From the NCBI GenBank assembly GCA_020796225.1, contig CM036762.1, positions 51,136,407-51,200,406 on the forward strand: a DNA stretch of 64,000 nt, written 5' to 3'. Made by a program: the position numbers and the translations under genes. The notes below the pieces were generated by a model, which ran no database searches, had not been told where the DNA came from, and saw nothing but the letters and a program-made list of their open reading frames with translations. The stretch's first letter is position 1; each line of letters starts with the position of its first letter. This DNA is from Arion vulgaris (taxonomy: Eukaryota > Mollusca > Gastropoda > Stylommatophora > Arionidae). Shown piece after piece: positions 12,501 to 27,500 of the stretch.

Positions 12501-15500
12501 AGTGTATTTAACCAGAGAATCAGGTACATGCACACTTTTCAACATCTGTTTGGGGAGACCTAATGGTTTGCCCAAAGTGATAACATTGTCGGTTAAGAAA
12601 CCAATAACCAAGTTTGTTGGTAGTTAACAATGATGTCTTATAAGACGTTAGCAAGAAGAAAAATGTTCAAGAAGAAAAATATTTTAAAAACAAAGGGAAT
12701 TTAATGGAAATAAGATTAGAGACATGTTAAGGAATCATATTTTGCAATTACAATAGGAACTATTTTCCAGAGGAACCAGCAATAACAGCAGACAATAAAA
12801 ATACACCAGATACTAGAGCCAAGGAAGACCAAGAAAAAAATGGATAGACAATATCAAGACCACACTTAATAACCATGGATATAACACAACAGAGAGCCAG
12901 GGTAGCGTAGTTGTTAGTGAACTTGCCTCTCAAGGCTGGTGGTCTGGTTCAACTCCGCAGTGCGCGTGGAATTTTTCCCAACCGCGACGACTCTCAGGTC
13001 GACCCAGCCTCAACTGGGTACCAGACATGCTCTGGGAAAGTAAAGGCGGCCGGCGTGATGCTGACCACATCACCCATCGTGTGCCGACGGTCAATGAAAA
13101 ATACAGGCCTAACACTGTATTGACCTATATACCACGAGGTATGAAAGGGTTCCTTGACTTTTTATTTTTATAACACAACAAGGGCAACTCATCTGGCCCT
13201 GGAACACAACTTAAAGCTCTAACCCCTACGTTTAACAGCAAGAGTGGACAACCAATTCCATCATCCACCTGGGAAAAGACAAAAGACAACAGACTATTTT
13301 TCAGACTTTATAATTTTTTATACACAAATAGTAACTATTTTTGTCTGTCTATCAATCTTATTTATTCTGTCAGTCTTAGTATTTCTTTCTTTGTTTTTTA
13401 TCCGCTATTCTCTGTATTCATTTATATTTTAATCTATTCATGTATCTGTTTGAAAAATTTGTTTTCATTTGTTTCAGTTATGGACTTCTCATTTATGGGA
13501 TCTCTAATCCTAGAAAAAGTGTTCAATGAATTACTGAAAAAGCGAATGAAACGGGCTAAATCAGTTATTCTTGCAGGATCAAGGTAAATATGTTTTTTAG
13601 CTATGCAATCAGTAAACCATTGGGTGAAGTGTGCGAGGTTAATCAGGTTACTGGCTACATGAAGGTGGGAGATCAAACCCAAAAGGAAGTCTCCATTCAG
13701 GTAAATCTGTTTTTGGATGTTGAAATGTAAGAATTTTGCTAGGATGGATTTCTGTTGGATAGCAAATGATGAAAGAAGACCTGGACGTTTAAAGGCAACA
13801 TGGAAAAGAACTGTGGAAAGAGAGTTAAAAGATTGTCTCGAGATCGCGCGAGAGAGAAAAAGATTGTCTCCTGGCATAGGAAACAATTAGTGGAAAGACG
13901 GCAGAATGGCAGCAATGAAAATCTCTTGTGGAAGCCTTATATATCATATATAAAATGAAGAAGATATATATCGAAAAAGACCAGTTGAAAACTAAAATGA
14001 GATTTAATAGAATCAACACTGTCACACTGAAATGTAAAAGTAGGGCGCAAGTCGCAGTGAAAAATATGGCAGTAATCAGGATCAGCAAATCATGGTAGAC
14101 CAAAACCCTACTTCACTTCGAAGAGGTGTCTTTGTTAACAGGCTACATCAATGCAGTTTGGTGAAGTGAGTCGGGATCAAATCGAGAAGGTTTACTAGTT
14201 AAAATAGCTAAAAATGCAGTATTACAAACTTAAATGTCACCAAAACATGCAGATATTGCAGTCTCCCTACAAACTGGGATACAACCTAACAAACAAATTT
14301 GTTTTCTTGATGAAAGAACGTCAAAATACAATGTTAAACACCACAACACATAGTAAGATAAGGTCTACTAGATCAGTTGGAAAAACAAAAATTCCTGTTT
14401 GAGTGGGCTGACTTTTACATATAATTGAATATTGCAACCTTTATTGCAATTTGTCACTATTCTATCATGGTTATTTGTTGATAAAGTTTTAATTATACCG
14501 ACATTCCTTAGGGTTCAATTTAATATGTGACATAATATATAACCTTCTATTAGCTTGTTAGTGTTGACTACTTTTAATGTTTCTTTATTTTGTGGTTTTT
14601 TATATTTTTTAAATGAAAAGTTTTAATTTAAAATATTAATTGGAAGTGTCTACCTAGAATGGTGGGAGTCTCAAGAAAAGAGCAGAACTTCATCAGAGAA
14701 AAACGAATTAAATTGTTTGGACACAGTAGATTACCAACAGACAGTGCACCTAATGGGGCATGCAATGCTACTCCAATACAGTGGATACAAAACAAAAGTC
14801 AGTCCACTTAAACGTGGACCTCGAAAAGAAGAGGCGAGGAAAAATACTATTTATGAAGCACACACATGCAGAGCCAGTTCTAGAAATCTCTTCTCATTCT
14901 GATGCTGTGAGGCAAAACCGGATTAAAGAAAGAAAGAAAGAAAGATATTCCTAAGTATTAAATTTAAGTTGTGACATAAATAATATAACCTTGTTTTTGC
15001 CTGTTTTATCGTTTTTAAAAGGAATTTATTGTAATTTAACAATACTGGAATGAAGAGTCATGTGACATGAGAAATATTGTTTGTTGTTGAAATTTTTAGT
15101 AAAGCTAGTTGATCTCATGATACAGGTGGTGATTCTTGGGTACAATAGACCAAAATGACATTTTTCACAAATTGAAAGAGTCTATCCAACTAGGAATTTC
15201 ATGGTTGACACTTTCTTTTCTACAATCCTGTTTTGCCTCACAGCGTCAGGATAAGAAGAGATTTCTAGAACCGGCTTTTGTGTAAAAGTAAAAAAAATAA
15301 TAAAGGAACCCTTTCATACCTTGTGGTATATAGGTCAATACAGTGTTAGGCCTGTATTTTCATTGACCGTCGGCACACGATGGGTGATGTGGTCAGCATC
15401 ACGCCGGCCGCCTTTACTTTCCCAGAGCATGTCTGGTACCCAGTTGAGGCTGGGTTGACCTGAGAGCCGTCGTGGTCAGGAAAAATTACACGTGCATTGC

Positions 15501-18500
15501 GGGAGCTGAACCCAGACCACCAGCCTTGCGAGCGAGTTCACTAACAACTACGCTACAGCGGCTCTGGCTTTTGTGTGCGCTTCATAAATAGTGTCTTTCA
15601 TCATCTCTGCTGGCACTGATACAGCCCAAAAAAGAATGACACACCAAAAATGAGAAAAGACTGATTAATCAACATCAAACTGGTGTGATAGACAGCTGGT
15701 GGATTACTTGAGGGAAAGATAAGAGTACCTATGAAGATATTCAGAGTTGTAAACTTTACATTAATATATGTTATTTTTGTTGTATAGTGCTGGTGGAACA
15801 GGTGTTCTGATCAACTTGGACAGGATAACAGACTTGATTCATGCTAAAGATTCTAAAATAGAAGTAAAGGGTCTGGTTGATTCTGGGTGGTTTCTGGACA
15901 ATGAGTCATTCAAAGCGAAGCCATGCAGAGACGCATTTACATGTTCCCCAATGGCAGGAATACAGAAAGGAGCTCAGTAAGCAATCATTTTTTCCTTGAT
16001 ATTGGTGTATTTGTTGTGAAAGATGTTGCAATTCATTGCTACTGTTATGTCTGTTATTGTAATATTTTATTTGTTGTTGCAGATATAAAGTGTGGTATTC
16101 TGTACCTGGATTCCATTGCTACTGTTATGTCTGTTATTGTTATGTTTTTTGTTGTTGTTGTAGATATCATGGTGTAGTTCCTTGTACTACATCACCAGAG
16201 TAAGGCTTTAAATTTCTAATGTAGTTGATCACTTAGTCGATCTAAATAGAAAAATTGCCGTTTTACTTCAATTGTGAGACAATTTCAAACTTCTTCCATT
16301 ACTCAACATTAGCCACTTGTTAAGCCATTTATGGGGTTTGCACATAAGATTGTGTGTTTGTTGTGCCATTTAGATGCCTACAGATCCGTAGCCCAGTACA
16401 TCCAGTTTATGCATGCATTTTATCCAGGTTTGCCTCCCTAACGGGCAGTTCCAAGTTCTGTATGTACTTTATAACTGGCACTTTCAGTATGTTGAAAAGG
16501 TTTCAGCACCTATCTGGGCATCAAGAGTCCAGAAATGTCAAATCTGTCTAGTCGCTCTAGATTGGGTGGGGTGGGAGGGATGGGGTGGTGGAAGGAAAAG
16601 ATAGTAATTGAAACTTGCAGTTGTGCTGTATTTCTGCTGCCTGAGGACTTGTGCATATTTTATTTTATGCATTAAAAAAATATATAAAAGACTTAAGAAA
16701 GAAAGTTAGGACAGAACCTTGCTTAAATTATAATGAGAAATAAACAATAAATTAGTTCGGCCACTTAAGGTGGGATTCTGGTCTTGAAACTTTTTTCGTT
16801 GCCTTCATATTAATGTAGAATTTGTATTACAATTTTGAGATAGTATGACTCAAATGAGTAGAAAATAATAAGTAAAAAAATATTTAACGCGTTGCCATGG
16901 AAACAGTAAAAAATGGCAGCTAAACACAATTTTAAATCCCTAAGGCTCTGAATGTAATGAATATAAATGAATTCCGTTTTCACTCTAAGGTGAGCAATTG
17001 TAATATCTAAAAATTACACATGATTTTAGGATATATTAAATATTACATTTTTAATGAATTTTTGGGTAAACAGCTTGTTTTGACCGAATTTTGAGGACAT
17101 TTTTACCCAAAAATAAAATATTGAATACAACCTAAAAATCATGTGTAATATTTTAGATATTACAATTGCCACTTAGAGTGAAAACAGAATTCATTACATT
17201 CATTAGATTCAGAGCCTTAGGGATTTGAAATTTTGTTTTTTGTGGCCATTTTGTATTGTTTCCATGGCAACGCTTTGACATATTTTTTTACCTATTTTTT
17301 TCTACTATTCTAAGTCATAATCTTTTAAAATGGTTATACAAATTTTACATTAATATGAAAACAACAAAAATAGCTTCTTGATCCCCACACTACCAAATCC
17401 CCCCTTAATAGGAAAACAACCAAATTTCACTGTATACAGTCTTCTAAAATAACATAATGAAAGAAGATGAGAGGAAGACCACGAAAAAGATAGTTAGATG
17501 ACATATCACAATCTTGTCAAAAAGCAAAAATAACTATCACCCAAGTCACTAGATCAAAGCAAGACAAAAAAAGAAGAACACACAGAAACACCACAGTAAC
17601 AGTGTGACATCAAAAGAGGATAAAGAAAAAAAACATACTGTGAGAAGGAAATGCACAATCTTCTGTAGCTGTCAATGAAGATTTATGATTCAAAAATGGT
17701 TAGGAAAGCTAAGATCATTTTGAGTTTTACAAGATCTGAGTGCTCATTATAATATAAATGGAACGATTATATTTTTTTTTTCTATTTTCAAAATACTACA
17801 TTTGCACCTGCTGTTAGATCTGGGTTAGTTTAGGTTCTCAGATCTTTTTGCTGTATAGAATTGTGTTATGATTAATGTTATCTGATATGGCTGTTTCTAT
17901 TGAATGTGACAGAATACAGTTGAATGTGATAGGATCTTTGATTTAATAATGCCATGTCTAACATAATAACATTTTTCCCTGCAGTCTGATTTTTGCTTGC
18001 AGACTTCCTCTGGTTGTTTATTGTTGAATTGAGTTCAGGTGTCTCAAGATATTTGTCATCTTGAATAGCATAGAATTCATTTCTATGTGTGAATTTTTAT
18101 TGTATTTTAAGCATCATTTCACAACTATCTAATCTGTCTCTTCTTGTAAATTATGTGAGAACATGGTAATCTATCTTTTCTTGTAAATTATGTGAGAACA
18201 TGATAATATATCTCTTCCTGTAAATTATGTGAGAACATGGTAATATATCTCTTACTGTAAACTATGTGAGAACATGGTAATATATCTCTTCTTGTAAATT
18301 ATGTGAGAACATGGTAATCTATCTTTTCTTGCAAATTATGTGAGAACATGATAATATATCTCTTCCTGTAAATTATGTGAGAACATGGTAATATATCTCT
18401 TACTGTAAACTATGTGAGAACATGGTAATATATCTCTTCTTGTAAATTATGTGAGAACATGGTAATATATCTCTTCCTGTAAATTATGTGAGAACATGGT

Positions 18501-21500
18501 AATATATCTCTTCCTGTAAATTATGTGAGAACATGGTAATATATCTCTTCCTGTAAATTATGTGAGAACATGGTAATATATCTTTTCTTGTAAATTATGT
18601 GAGAACATGGTAATCTATCTCTTCCTGTAAATTATGTGAGAACATGGTAATCTATCTCTTCTTGTAAATTATGTGAGAACATGGTAATCTATCTCTTCCT
18701 GTAAATTATGTGAGAACATGGTAATCTATCTCTTCTTGTAAATTATGTGAGAACATGGTAATCTATCTCTTCCTGTAAATTATGTGAGAACATGATAATC
18801 TATCTCTTCCTGTAAATTATGTGAGAACATGGTAATCTATCTCTTCTTGTAAATTATGTGAGAACATGGTAATCTATCTCTTCTTGTAAATTATGTGAGA
18901 ACATGGTAATATATCTTTTCCTGTAAATTATGAGAGAACATGGTAATATATCTCTTCCTGTAAATTATGTAGGAACATGGTAATATATCTCTTCCTGTAA
19001 ATTATGTGAGAACATGATAATATATCTCTTCTTGTAAATTATGTGAGAACGTGGTAATATATCTTTTCTTGTAAATTATGTGAGAACATGGTAATATATC
19101 TCTTCTTGTAAATTATGTGAGAACATGGTAATATATCTTTTCCTGTAAATTATGTGAGAACATGGTAATCTATCTCTTCCTGTAAATTATGTGAGAACAT
19201 GATAATATATCTCTTCTTGTAAATTATGTGAGAACATGGTAATATATCTGTGTGTGAAACATTGCCTGAAAATGTAAGACTATGCTTTAAGTTCCTTTGG
19301 ATGTGTGTGTGTCTTTATTTGTGCACTGTTGTACAAGGACATGACAGAGAACGTAGGAAACATCTGGTAAATACTTTGACAGTCCTTAACCCTTCACTCT
19401 TCTGAGCTGATATACTGGCTCTGAGTATTTTTTAAAAATTGCCTATTTAAAGGCAGCCCAGAGGTTAAAAAAATTACGGAGTAAAAGGGTTAAGTTTTGT
19501 AACAACACAAAAACATAGCAAGTGGCGTAACTAAAGTGTCAATGTAAATATCAACAGCAAATATATAAATGATCATCTTAAGTGCTATATCATTGATGTC
19601 TGCAAGGAATCTGTAACTACCTGTCTCATACCATAGTGGTACATTCTGATAGACCAATACTCTTCATCTGGGTTGATTGTGTTCAACCTGCTACTCAATG
19701 TATTTAGATAGATGAGAGGATGACCAATTTCCACATTGTTATCATTACTCCTGGAAAAGAATGTAAGTCTGGTGCAGTATGAAAGTTGAAATCTCAATTA
19801 AGAAGTTGATATCAGATAATGCAGGGAATGACGGTATTGTATACATGGATGGGTCTTGTTCATCATAGTGAGAAATCGGGCTAGGTTTCCTACCTAGCGC
19901 GCATAGTAGAGTCTTTGCAGATGGTAGGGTCTTCGCAGATGGTAGGGTCTTTGTAGAGCTAAGTTAAAATACAGGACAACTATTTTCAATGTGAGAATAG
20001 AGGTTAAGGTTGTTAAGGCTACCCTTTGTCCGTCTGCCCAGCATGTTTGTAGCACGTTGGACTACGGGTGACTATCCCTCTGTGTGTGCGGGTTCAATTC
20101 CGCGGGATGGCAGAAAAAGCCACAGATTCCCCAGATTTACGGTGTTTGTGGCACCGAGCCGAAGGGTTACGATGTCCATGGCACCTAGTCGAAGAGCTGA
20201 AAAGCTCAAGTGCTTCTGGATAAGGAAAAAAAAAATAGGCTACCCTTCAGTAGCTCTCTGGAATTTCTTTTACTAGGCCTAATATTGTGTGCAAATCTTG
20301 ATGTTTAGAAAGGTCCAAAATGGCACATTGTGGTGTTAGTGGATGCCATCTACATCCTTTGTAGTGCTTTGTGACTACCTGTTGACATTTTCCATCTTGG
20401 TACTGAAGATACTAATATTGATATTGAATCTATCCAACGATTTGTGAAATTACATGTTGTATAAGAAGAACTGGATGCCTGAGAGACAGAATGAAGAATG
20501 AGTTTAACCAGCGTGCAATGGGGAGCCATCAATATACATACCATTCAACATCAGCTGGGGTTGACCGAACACCTATAGATCTACCCAGAGTGTTTTGACG
20601 TCAGTTCAATAACCAATTACCAAATATCTGTTATTGTAAAATAGTATTGTTGCATTAGATTTGACTTTATCCAACATAAAACTGATTTCAATATTTTCAC
20701 ATTGACTTATTGCCTTTCACAGAGTATGGGAGCCCAGATTACCTAAAAACTGTACAGCACAGTATCCTAAAGAAGTTTGGAGATGTTTTTTTGGTCACAG
20801 AGTGTATTCTTCAATAAAAAGTAAGTTTATCATGTTTGAAGTTGTTTTTTTATATTGATAATATTTTCTAGAATATACTCTTGGGATTCAGATTTTACAT
20901 ATTGTTGTAAATGTATCTTTAAAATTGTCTACCCCTTCCTGGTGTCTGGACTCCCATCTTTCCTGCATTGACTTTCAGACTTATTTGACTTATTCATCGC
21001 CACTTCTCATGGAGCTTAAAGCCTCAACAGTTAATACCCTTTTTCCTGGTTTTGTTTTTAGTTTTCATAATTATGTCCTTTTTAAATGAATAGGTAGTTA
21101 GCCCATCACATAACACTCAATGTGGAGGACCAGAAGGTTAACATTTAGTCTGAACTCTCTCATCTAGCTTCGGTAACCATGTCAGGAACAATGTTCCTTC
21201 CGACACAGCTCACCGGATCATTGAAACATGCACTATTACAAGGTCTCGTGGGAAGAGAACCAATTTGACTTTCATGCTCTTCCTTTAATGTGAACTTTTA
21301 AAACTGTTTTTGTGTTTCTCTGTTTTTCCTGTCTTTCCATGTAGTTGAACTGTTGTCTGATTGTTCCTTAATATCACTATGCTTAATGTGTATGAACTGT
21401 CACAACTTTTTCTTATTTAAAATATTCACTCTTCCTTATTTTTAATCTCTTCTCTAGGGTTGCCAGACATCCCAGTTTTCAGTTTTCTTGGAGAGTTCCA

Positions 21501-24500
21501 GTTTTAATGAAAAATGTGGTGTACCAAAAAAGGATATACTTAGTATTGTTATAGCGTGCATTATTTTGTACAAAATGGTGACTGACCAAAAAAAACCAAA
21601 AAACCGGTGAAATATGGCAAGAAATTTCTTGCAAAAACAGACATGTTGCTAGAAATGTCTTGCCAAAACGGATGTGTGGCAAGAAATGTCCCAGTCTGTG
21701 GCTCGCTGGTTAAACACACTCCTCTCGCTGCCCCTCAAGCATCCAGCTCTACTTGTGCACTACGTAATTCTAAAATCTCAATCCAAACTCGTTTGATTCA
21801 ATGTCAATTATTGTGTCCTCATTCAATAGTAGTCGCAAAGAGACAGAAGAACATCCCCCTTATTGATCATAAACTACTCAACAATTGATGCTTTCAATGC
21901 AAGCCTGTCTGCTCTCTCATTGCTGGGAACACCCGCATGTCCAGGACAGTAAACCACATGAGTCTTGGAGGTTGAAACCTCTATAGACAAATCCACTTAT
22001 ATCACAACCTGACATTCGGGATCTTCCAAAGCATCAATCTTGAATAAGGCCCCAGTGATCCCAGTCTCAAGAGCCGATGATATTGATATCAGAATGTAAA
22101 GATGGTCTTGAAATAAAATATCAAATAGTCTTCTTCTTCTCTTCCACCATTTACTTCTTTATAGAAGTGTTGGGGGTGAAACATAGTGATCTTGTATGTG
22201 CTTGTTTTAAGGCACTTTATAAGCTGATATTCATGTTCATAAGGCTGTTCTTGATGCCATCACTCCATCTTTTGTATGATCTTCCTCTTACTTTGTACTC
22301 ATTATACTTTTTATGTGTGGCTCTCTGTGGTAGGCGATACCAGGGCATTCTGGTCAGGTGTCCAAACCATTTAATCTGTTGTTCTTTTATGAATTGCATG
22401 AATATCAAATAGTCTGACACACATATTCATTAAAATATCCATACTTGTCCTCAGCTCCCATCTATATTGTTCAGAACCTTTATGATGCAGCACAAATCAA
22501 AGTTAATAATGTCTTTGAAGAAAGGATACAAACTCATTTATCCTCTGAACAATGGAGATATTTGCTGACACTCGGAGAAGAGGTCAAGGATACACTGCAG
22601 AATGCATCGTAAGATATAAATCTTATTGTTACTAGTTGTTATTTTTAGACTAACACCAATTTGAAGAGATTATTTGTTTCTGCGTCTTTACTTTTTAATA
22701 ACTGTACTGGTATGTAGACATGAATAGATTTTAACCCTTCGAGCCTATGATTCTGATATTACGGTATTGAATGTAAACATCGCATATCCCGTCCTAAAAT
22801 ATAGTTAAATTACTCCATTATTATTTTTCAGTGATGGAAGATAAATTTTGTACAAATGTTACGTCAAACATAACCCACATGTTCTACATGGGTTTACAAG
22901 ATGGCAAATGCTGTTGTGTGAAATAATGTTGCTGGTGCCGATAAGGTCTAAGCTAAGCTAAGTTGAGTATCTTCATGCTGAAAAGACATGCACAAAATTT
23001 AGGAAGTGGTCACTAAAAGGATAAAAAAACATGCTGTCGAACTCGTTTTGAATCAATCTGCTTCCATGTGTTGCCAGGGTCTGCAAGGGAAGCAAAGATT
23101 AGTAACACTGCGGCCTACAAGGCATGTCATAAGAATCATCTAAGGTAGGGGCCTAGGAAACCACCTAGTAATTAAAAAGCGTTGCAGAAATCAGATGTGC
23201 TGGCCTACTTGTAGGCTCATAACTGGCACAACATAAATCGTTCTTTGGCTCGGATCACAGGCAAATCATAAAAGTGGTTAACAAGTGGTTAACAAGTGGT
23301 TAACAAGTGGTTGATATGAAGTGTTCGAAGAAGAATGAATCTGAAGATGAATTAAACATAACATGGGATTATTCTGATAAGGATATCGAAATGTATTGAG
23401 ATTATCATTGAGATGATGAATAAATGTTTTAATTAATTGATATTCAACCCATAGATGTTCAATCTGGAAAACAAACAACATTACCTGGGAGTATTCTAGG
23501 GCGTGTTCCAAGTAAAATATCAAATAAATTTAAAACATTTTAATATCCTGCAAATATTTAACATAATGACGTTGATGGGGGAGTTGAATCATTAACAAAT
23601 TATAGAGCACTTAATTGTGGTAAATTATTGTGTTTTAGTATCACTTTGATATGTTCTGTTGTTGCTCAGGGAAGGGTTGTTAGGTTACATGTGGCCAGGA
23701 TTCAAAGGGTTAAAGTACTGCATAAACTGACATTATACAAATGCTATAAAGGAGAAAAAAAGACAGACAAACCTTAAAAAGTAGACAGATAACATTGTAA
23801 AAAAACTCAGTTAAGTCCACAATAAAGACATCTTGAGACAAACAGACATGATCTTCTTATCAGCACTTATGTTAGAAAGATTAAGTCTTTATTTGTGATT
23901 TATAAAAAGAATTTTAGTTATAAACAGCAATTTTTCTATACTATTCGACAATGCTTTCAAATTTGTTTCTTAATATCTAATATCAAAGTGTTTGAGCTGT
24001 ATGAAGATTAGTGATATGTATGGCAGTCTCTTCCTGTAACATATCCTCTGCAGTACTCCTAGATCAACATTAATCTGAATTCTGAAGTATCTGCATGGCT
24101 GCACAATGAATATTTAATATCAGCTTTTTGTGGTCTTCTGTTGATGTGACTTTGATGTTACTCAGAATCTTATATAATTTATTTAAATTTCTCATTAGAA
24201 TTTCTTACGGTTGCAAAAGTTAAAAGTAAAGGACTCGTATTCATACCATGAGGTCTATTGGGAATAAGTGTCAGGTCCATGATGGGTAATTTTGCAAGGT
24301 CAGCCGCCTGTGTGTTGCAGGGGCTCGAAGGAGCAAGAATAGTAACACTGTATCTACAAGGCCTGTCATAAGAGGCACTGAGGTAGTTTCCTAGCTCTTT
24401 CCAGTTAGTCGCACACTGCGCCATAGAGTTGCTTCCTTATAATAATTCTTTCTTGTTTTTCTTCTACTGTTTTACTTATACTACTTTTCAACCTTGTTAT

Positions 24501-27500
24501 TCTATTAGGTTGTCCAGTTTTCTTCAATTTAGTATATAATAATATATATTTGTTTATTTATTGACGAGTAGTTGGGATTGTTTTTTTAATTTTATATATT
24601 TTTTTTTTTTACTTCCCTTGAATTAACTGCTTAAAAATTGAGGACATAACTGCATGTGGAAAGAGCTAGGGAAGCTACTCTGGTAAATAAAAAGCATAGC
24701 AGAAATCAGATGTGCTGGCCTACTTCTAGGTGCATAATTGGCACAAATTACAATCGCTCTTACCCCTTACCCTCAGATCACATAAAAATCACAAAGAGTG
24801 GTTTAACTAGGAGTCAACATGGAGCGCTCGAAGAAGAAGAAGTCAAGATCATGCCAGCTACCTTTACTTTATAGTATTTATCTGGTGTCGAACTGAGGCT
24901 GAGTCAACCTTATAGCTATTGTGGTTATGAAAAGTTTAACTTAAAATAAGGAAATTGATTCTGGCACTATACATCTATAAAGAAAGTACTCAAACTGCTG
25001 TGTTATCTTGACTGTCTTACAGTTGTATACCAACTTGAGTTTAGTTTAGTCATTAGATCAACATCCCTACACATCAAACCTATTAGACCATAGGTACTCC
25101 GATCTCCTCATTATGTTTCTCAACTTGTAGCAACTAAAGACATCAGTTCTATGTTGGTTGACTATTCTTCTTTGACTTCCAGTATAGTTCTCTTCTCTAG
25201 CTACACCAAATTTAACTTAATATTCCTGCAGTCTGATTAGAAACTACATCCATTTGTCTTCAATTTGATACATAATAAGTCATATTGTAAATCATTATTA
25301 GAAACAATATTTTACTTTTGCTAAATTATGAGTGCAATTATTTTTGGAGCTAAAAAATAATTCCGTCTAGAGGTCAAAAAGACTCTGTTACAAATAAGTC
25401 CATTTTTTATCTGTGAAATGAAAATGTGAGCAAATATTCTGCTACATCGCGATTTTGAATTCTCTACTGAATATGTTTAATACATTTTTTTACAGTGCTG
25501 TCTTTGCTCCAGCTTGTGTATCTCATGAGATTCTAACAAAACCGTAAGTACACCAAAAGTTACAGTTGTGTAGAATACTGGTCACAGAGCCGACAGCTTT
25601 AGAAAGTTTTTATTGTTATTTGGGGACTTACTACTGCATCTGCAATATATTTATTTGATCTGTATACGCTGTTAGGCATTTTATAATTTATACTTTTGTG
25701 CCTGCTTAAGCATAATGGCTCTCAGTCAAGCTTAAAGGTCGACTTTGCAGACAGCTGGATAAATAGTTGATTACTATTTGTTACCCAAATGTTAAAACAC
25801 ATTTATTCTGTAACAAATCCAATTATTACAAATATTATTGTTAACTCTTAGTGGACCAGGGCAAATATGTTTTTAGAGCAAAAAATGCCACATAGTGTGG
25901 CATTTAGTCCACAAGGAGTTAGCCTAACACAAATGTCTTCTTCTTCTTTGCGTTCGTTCTTTATGACCAATTTTAATCACTCTTTGTGATACGTTTGATC
26001 TTTGCCAAGAACGTGTATACGTTGCACATTGGTTTGGTAGGCCCCTAAACACATAGAGTTCTACACACTTAGGACACATGCATCCGATTTCAGCCAAACC
26101 TCCTTAGTCGCCTCTACGACATGCATGGCAGGTAACAGTGGTTCTATTCTTTACACCCCAAATTTGGGCCCCGGTAATCACTCGGGCGCACAAATGTCAA
26201 ATGGCACCAAATTTGAAATGCAAGCATGTCCCCATGAACACTACATAAACATTGTATAACACAATCTTTCTCCTAACTTTATACTGTTAGTGCCAAACCA
26301 GGAAGCTAACATCAAACGATAGAAGAAAATTAGTCACAACACCAATTTCATAAAAGCACAGCAGATTAAATGATTCAGCAGACACATAAGCAGATTATCA
26401 ATAGACGATGAGATTACAATGAGATGCTAGTAGGATGTCGAACAAGCAATAGAACACTGCCAGTAAGTTGTTGCAGAACTAAAATTTCTACCGACTATGG
26501 AGGGAGCCATATGAGGAAATCCGGTGCAATGAATTCACTCCTTCGCTTTTAGACACTATTTTAGTCGATTATGGATCATATGAAGAATGCATCCAAACTC
26601 CACAGTATACAGAGTCTTCTACAACAGGAAAGAAGGCGAGAGGAAGACCACAAAAAGATGGTTAGATGGCATAGCAGAATTCTGTCAATGAGCAAAAATA
26701 ACAATCACCCAAGACACGATAACAGCGCAAGACAAAAACAGAAAACCACGACACTGGGCAACAACATGGTAGCAGTGTGATGACAAAAGAAGAAGAATGA
26801 GATTGCAAACAGCAATGCATCTCAAAGAGCAATGCTACACTAGTACAGGGGATAGAAAACAAAAAAGTTGTCCACACACGATGTGGGCCACAGATATAAT
26901 GGAGGCAGTGAATGAAACTATGAAGAGCACAATAAAACCTGTTCTACAAACTTGTTCTTATCATGATGCTGTGAGGCAAAATGGAATTAGAGAAAAGAAA
27001 GAGAGAAGAACTTAACCCAACCGCTAAACCTCCAGATAATCTGGGGAGAATATTGTCCAGTAGCATAGACAATTATACAATTTTGCGAACATAAAAACCT
27101 AAAAACATAAAAACCTAAAAACATAGAATATAATGTGCTAACTCTACTGAATTATACTGTTGCATGGTGTCAGATTAGAGGGTTATATGGAAGGCCAACA
27201 GAGTTTGCTTTAGACCAATTAAAAACAACTGAAAAAGTGAAATTATGTAGTAGAGTGCAATGTACTGTTGCTCATAAATAAACCTTTGTGTAGAAGTGCA
27301 ATGTACTGTTGCTCATAAATAAACCTTTGTGTATTTTTCACTTGTAGCGAGTGGCATACAGTACAAATAGAGGGGACATCATTGCCAGAATCAATATACT
27401 GTTGGGAATCTAACAAAAGTATACCATCCTCTTGTCGTCAGTCAAGGTACCTTATTTTTATTAATTCCATCAGCCATCATTTGGTTTTAATAATCATTGC

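Noticed and set aside
13434..13886. 150-codon - strand frame
   Set aside because: Antisense to Notum exon e and to a LINE fragment; no recognisable product.
22077..22412. 111-codon + frame with hydrophobic stretches resembling a membrane protein
   Set aside because: Antisense of a LINE fragment (the - strand reads IKWFGHLTRM); the hydrophobicity is a by-product.
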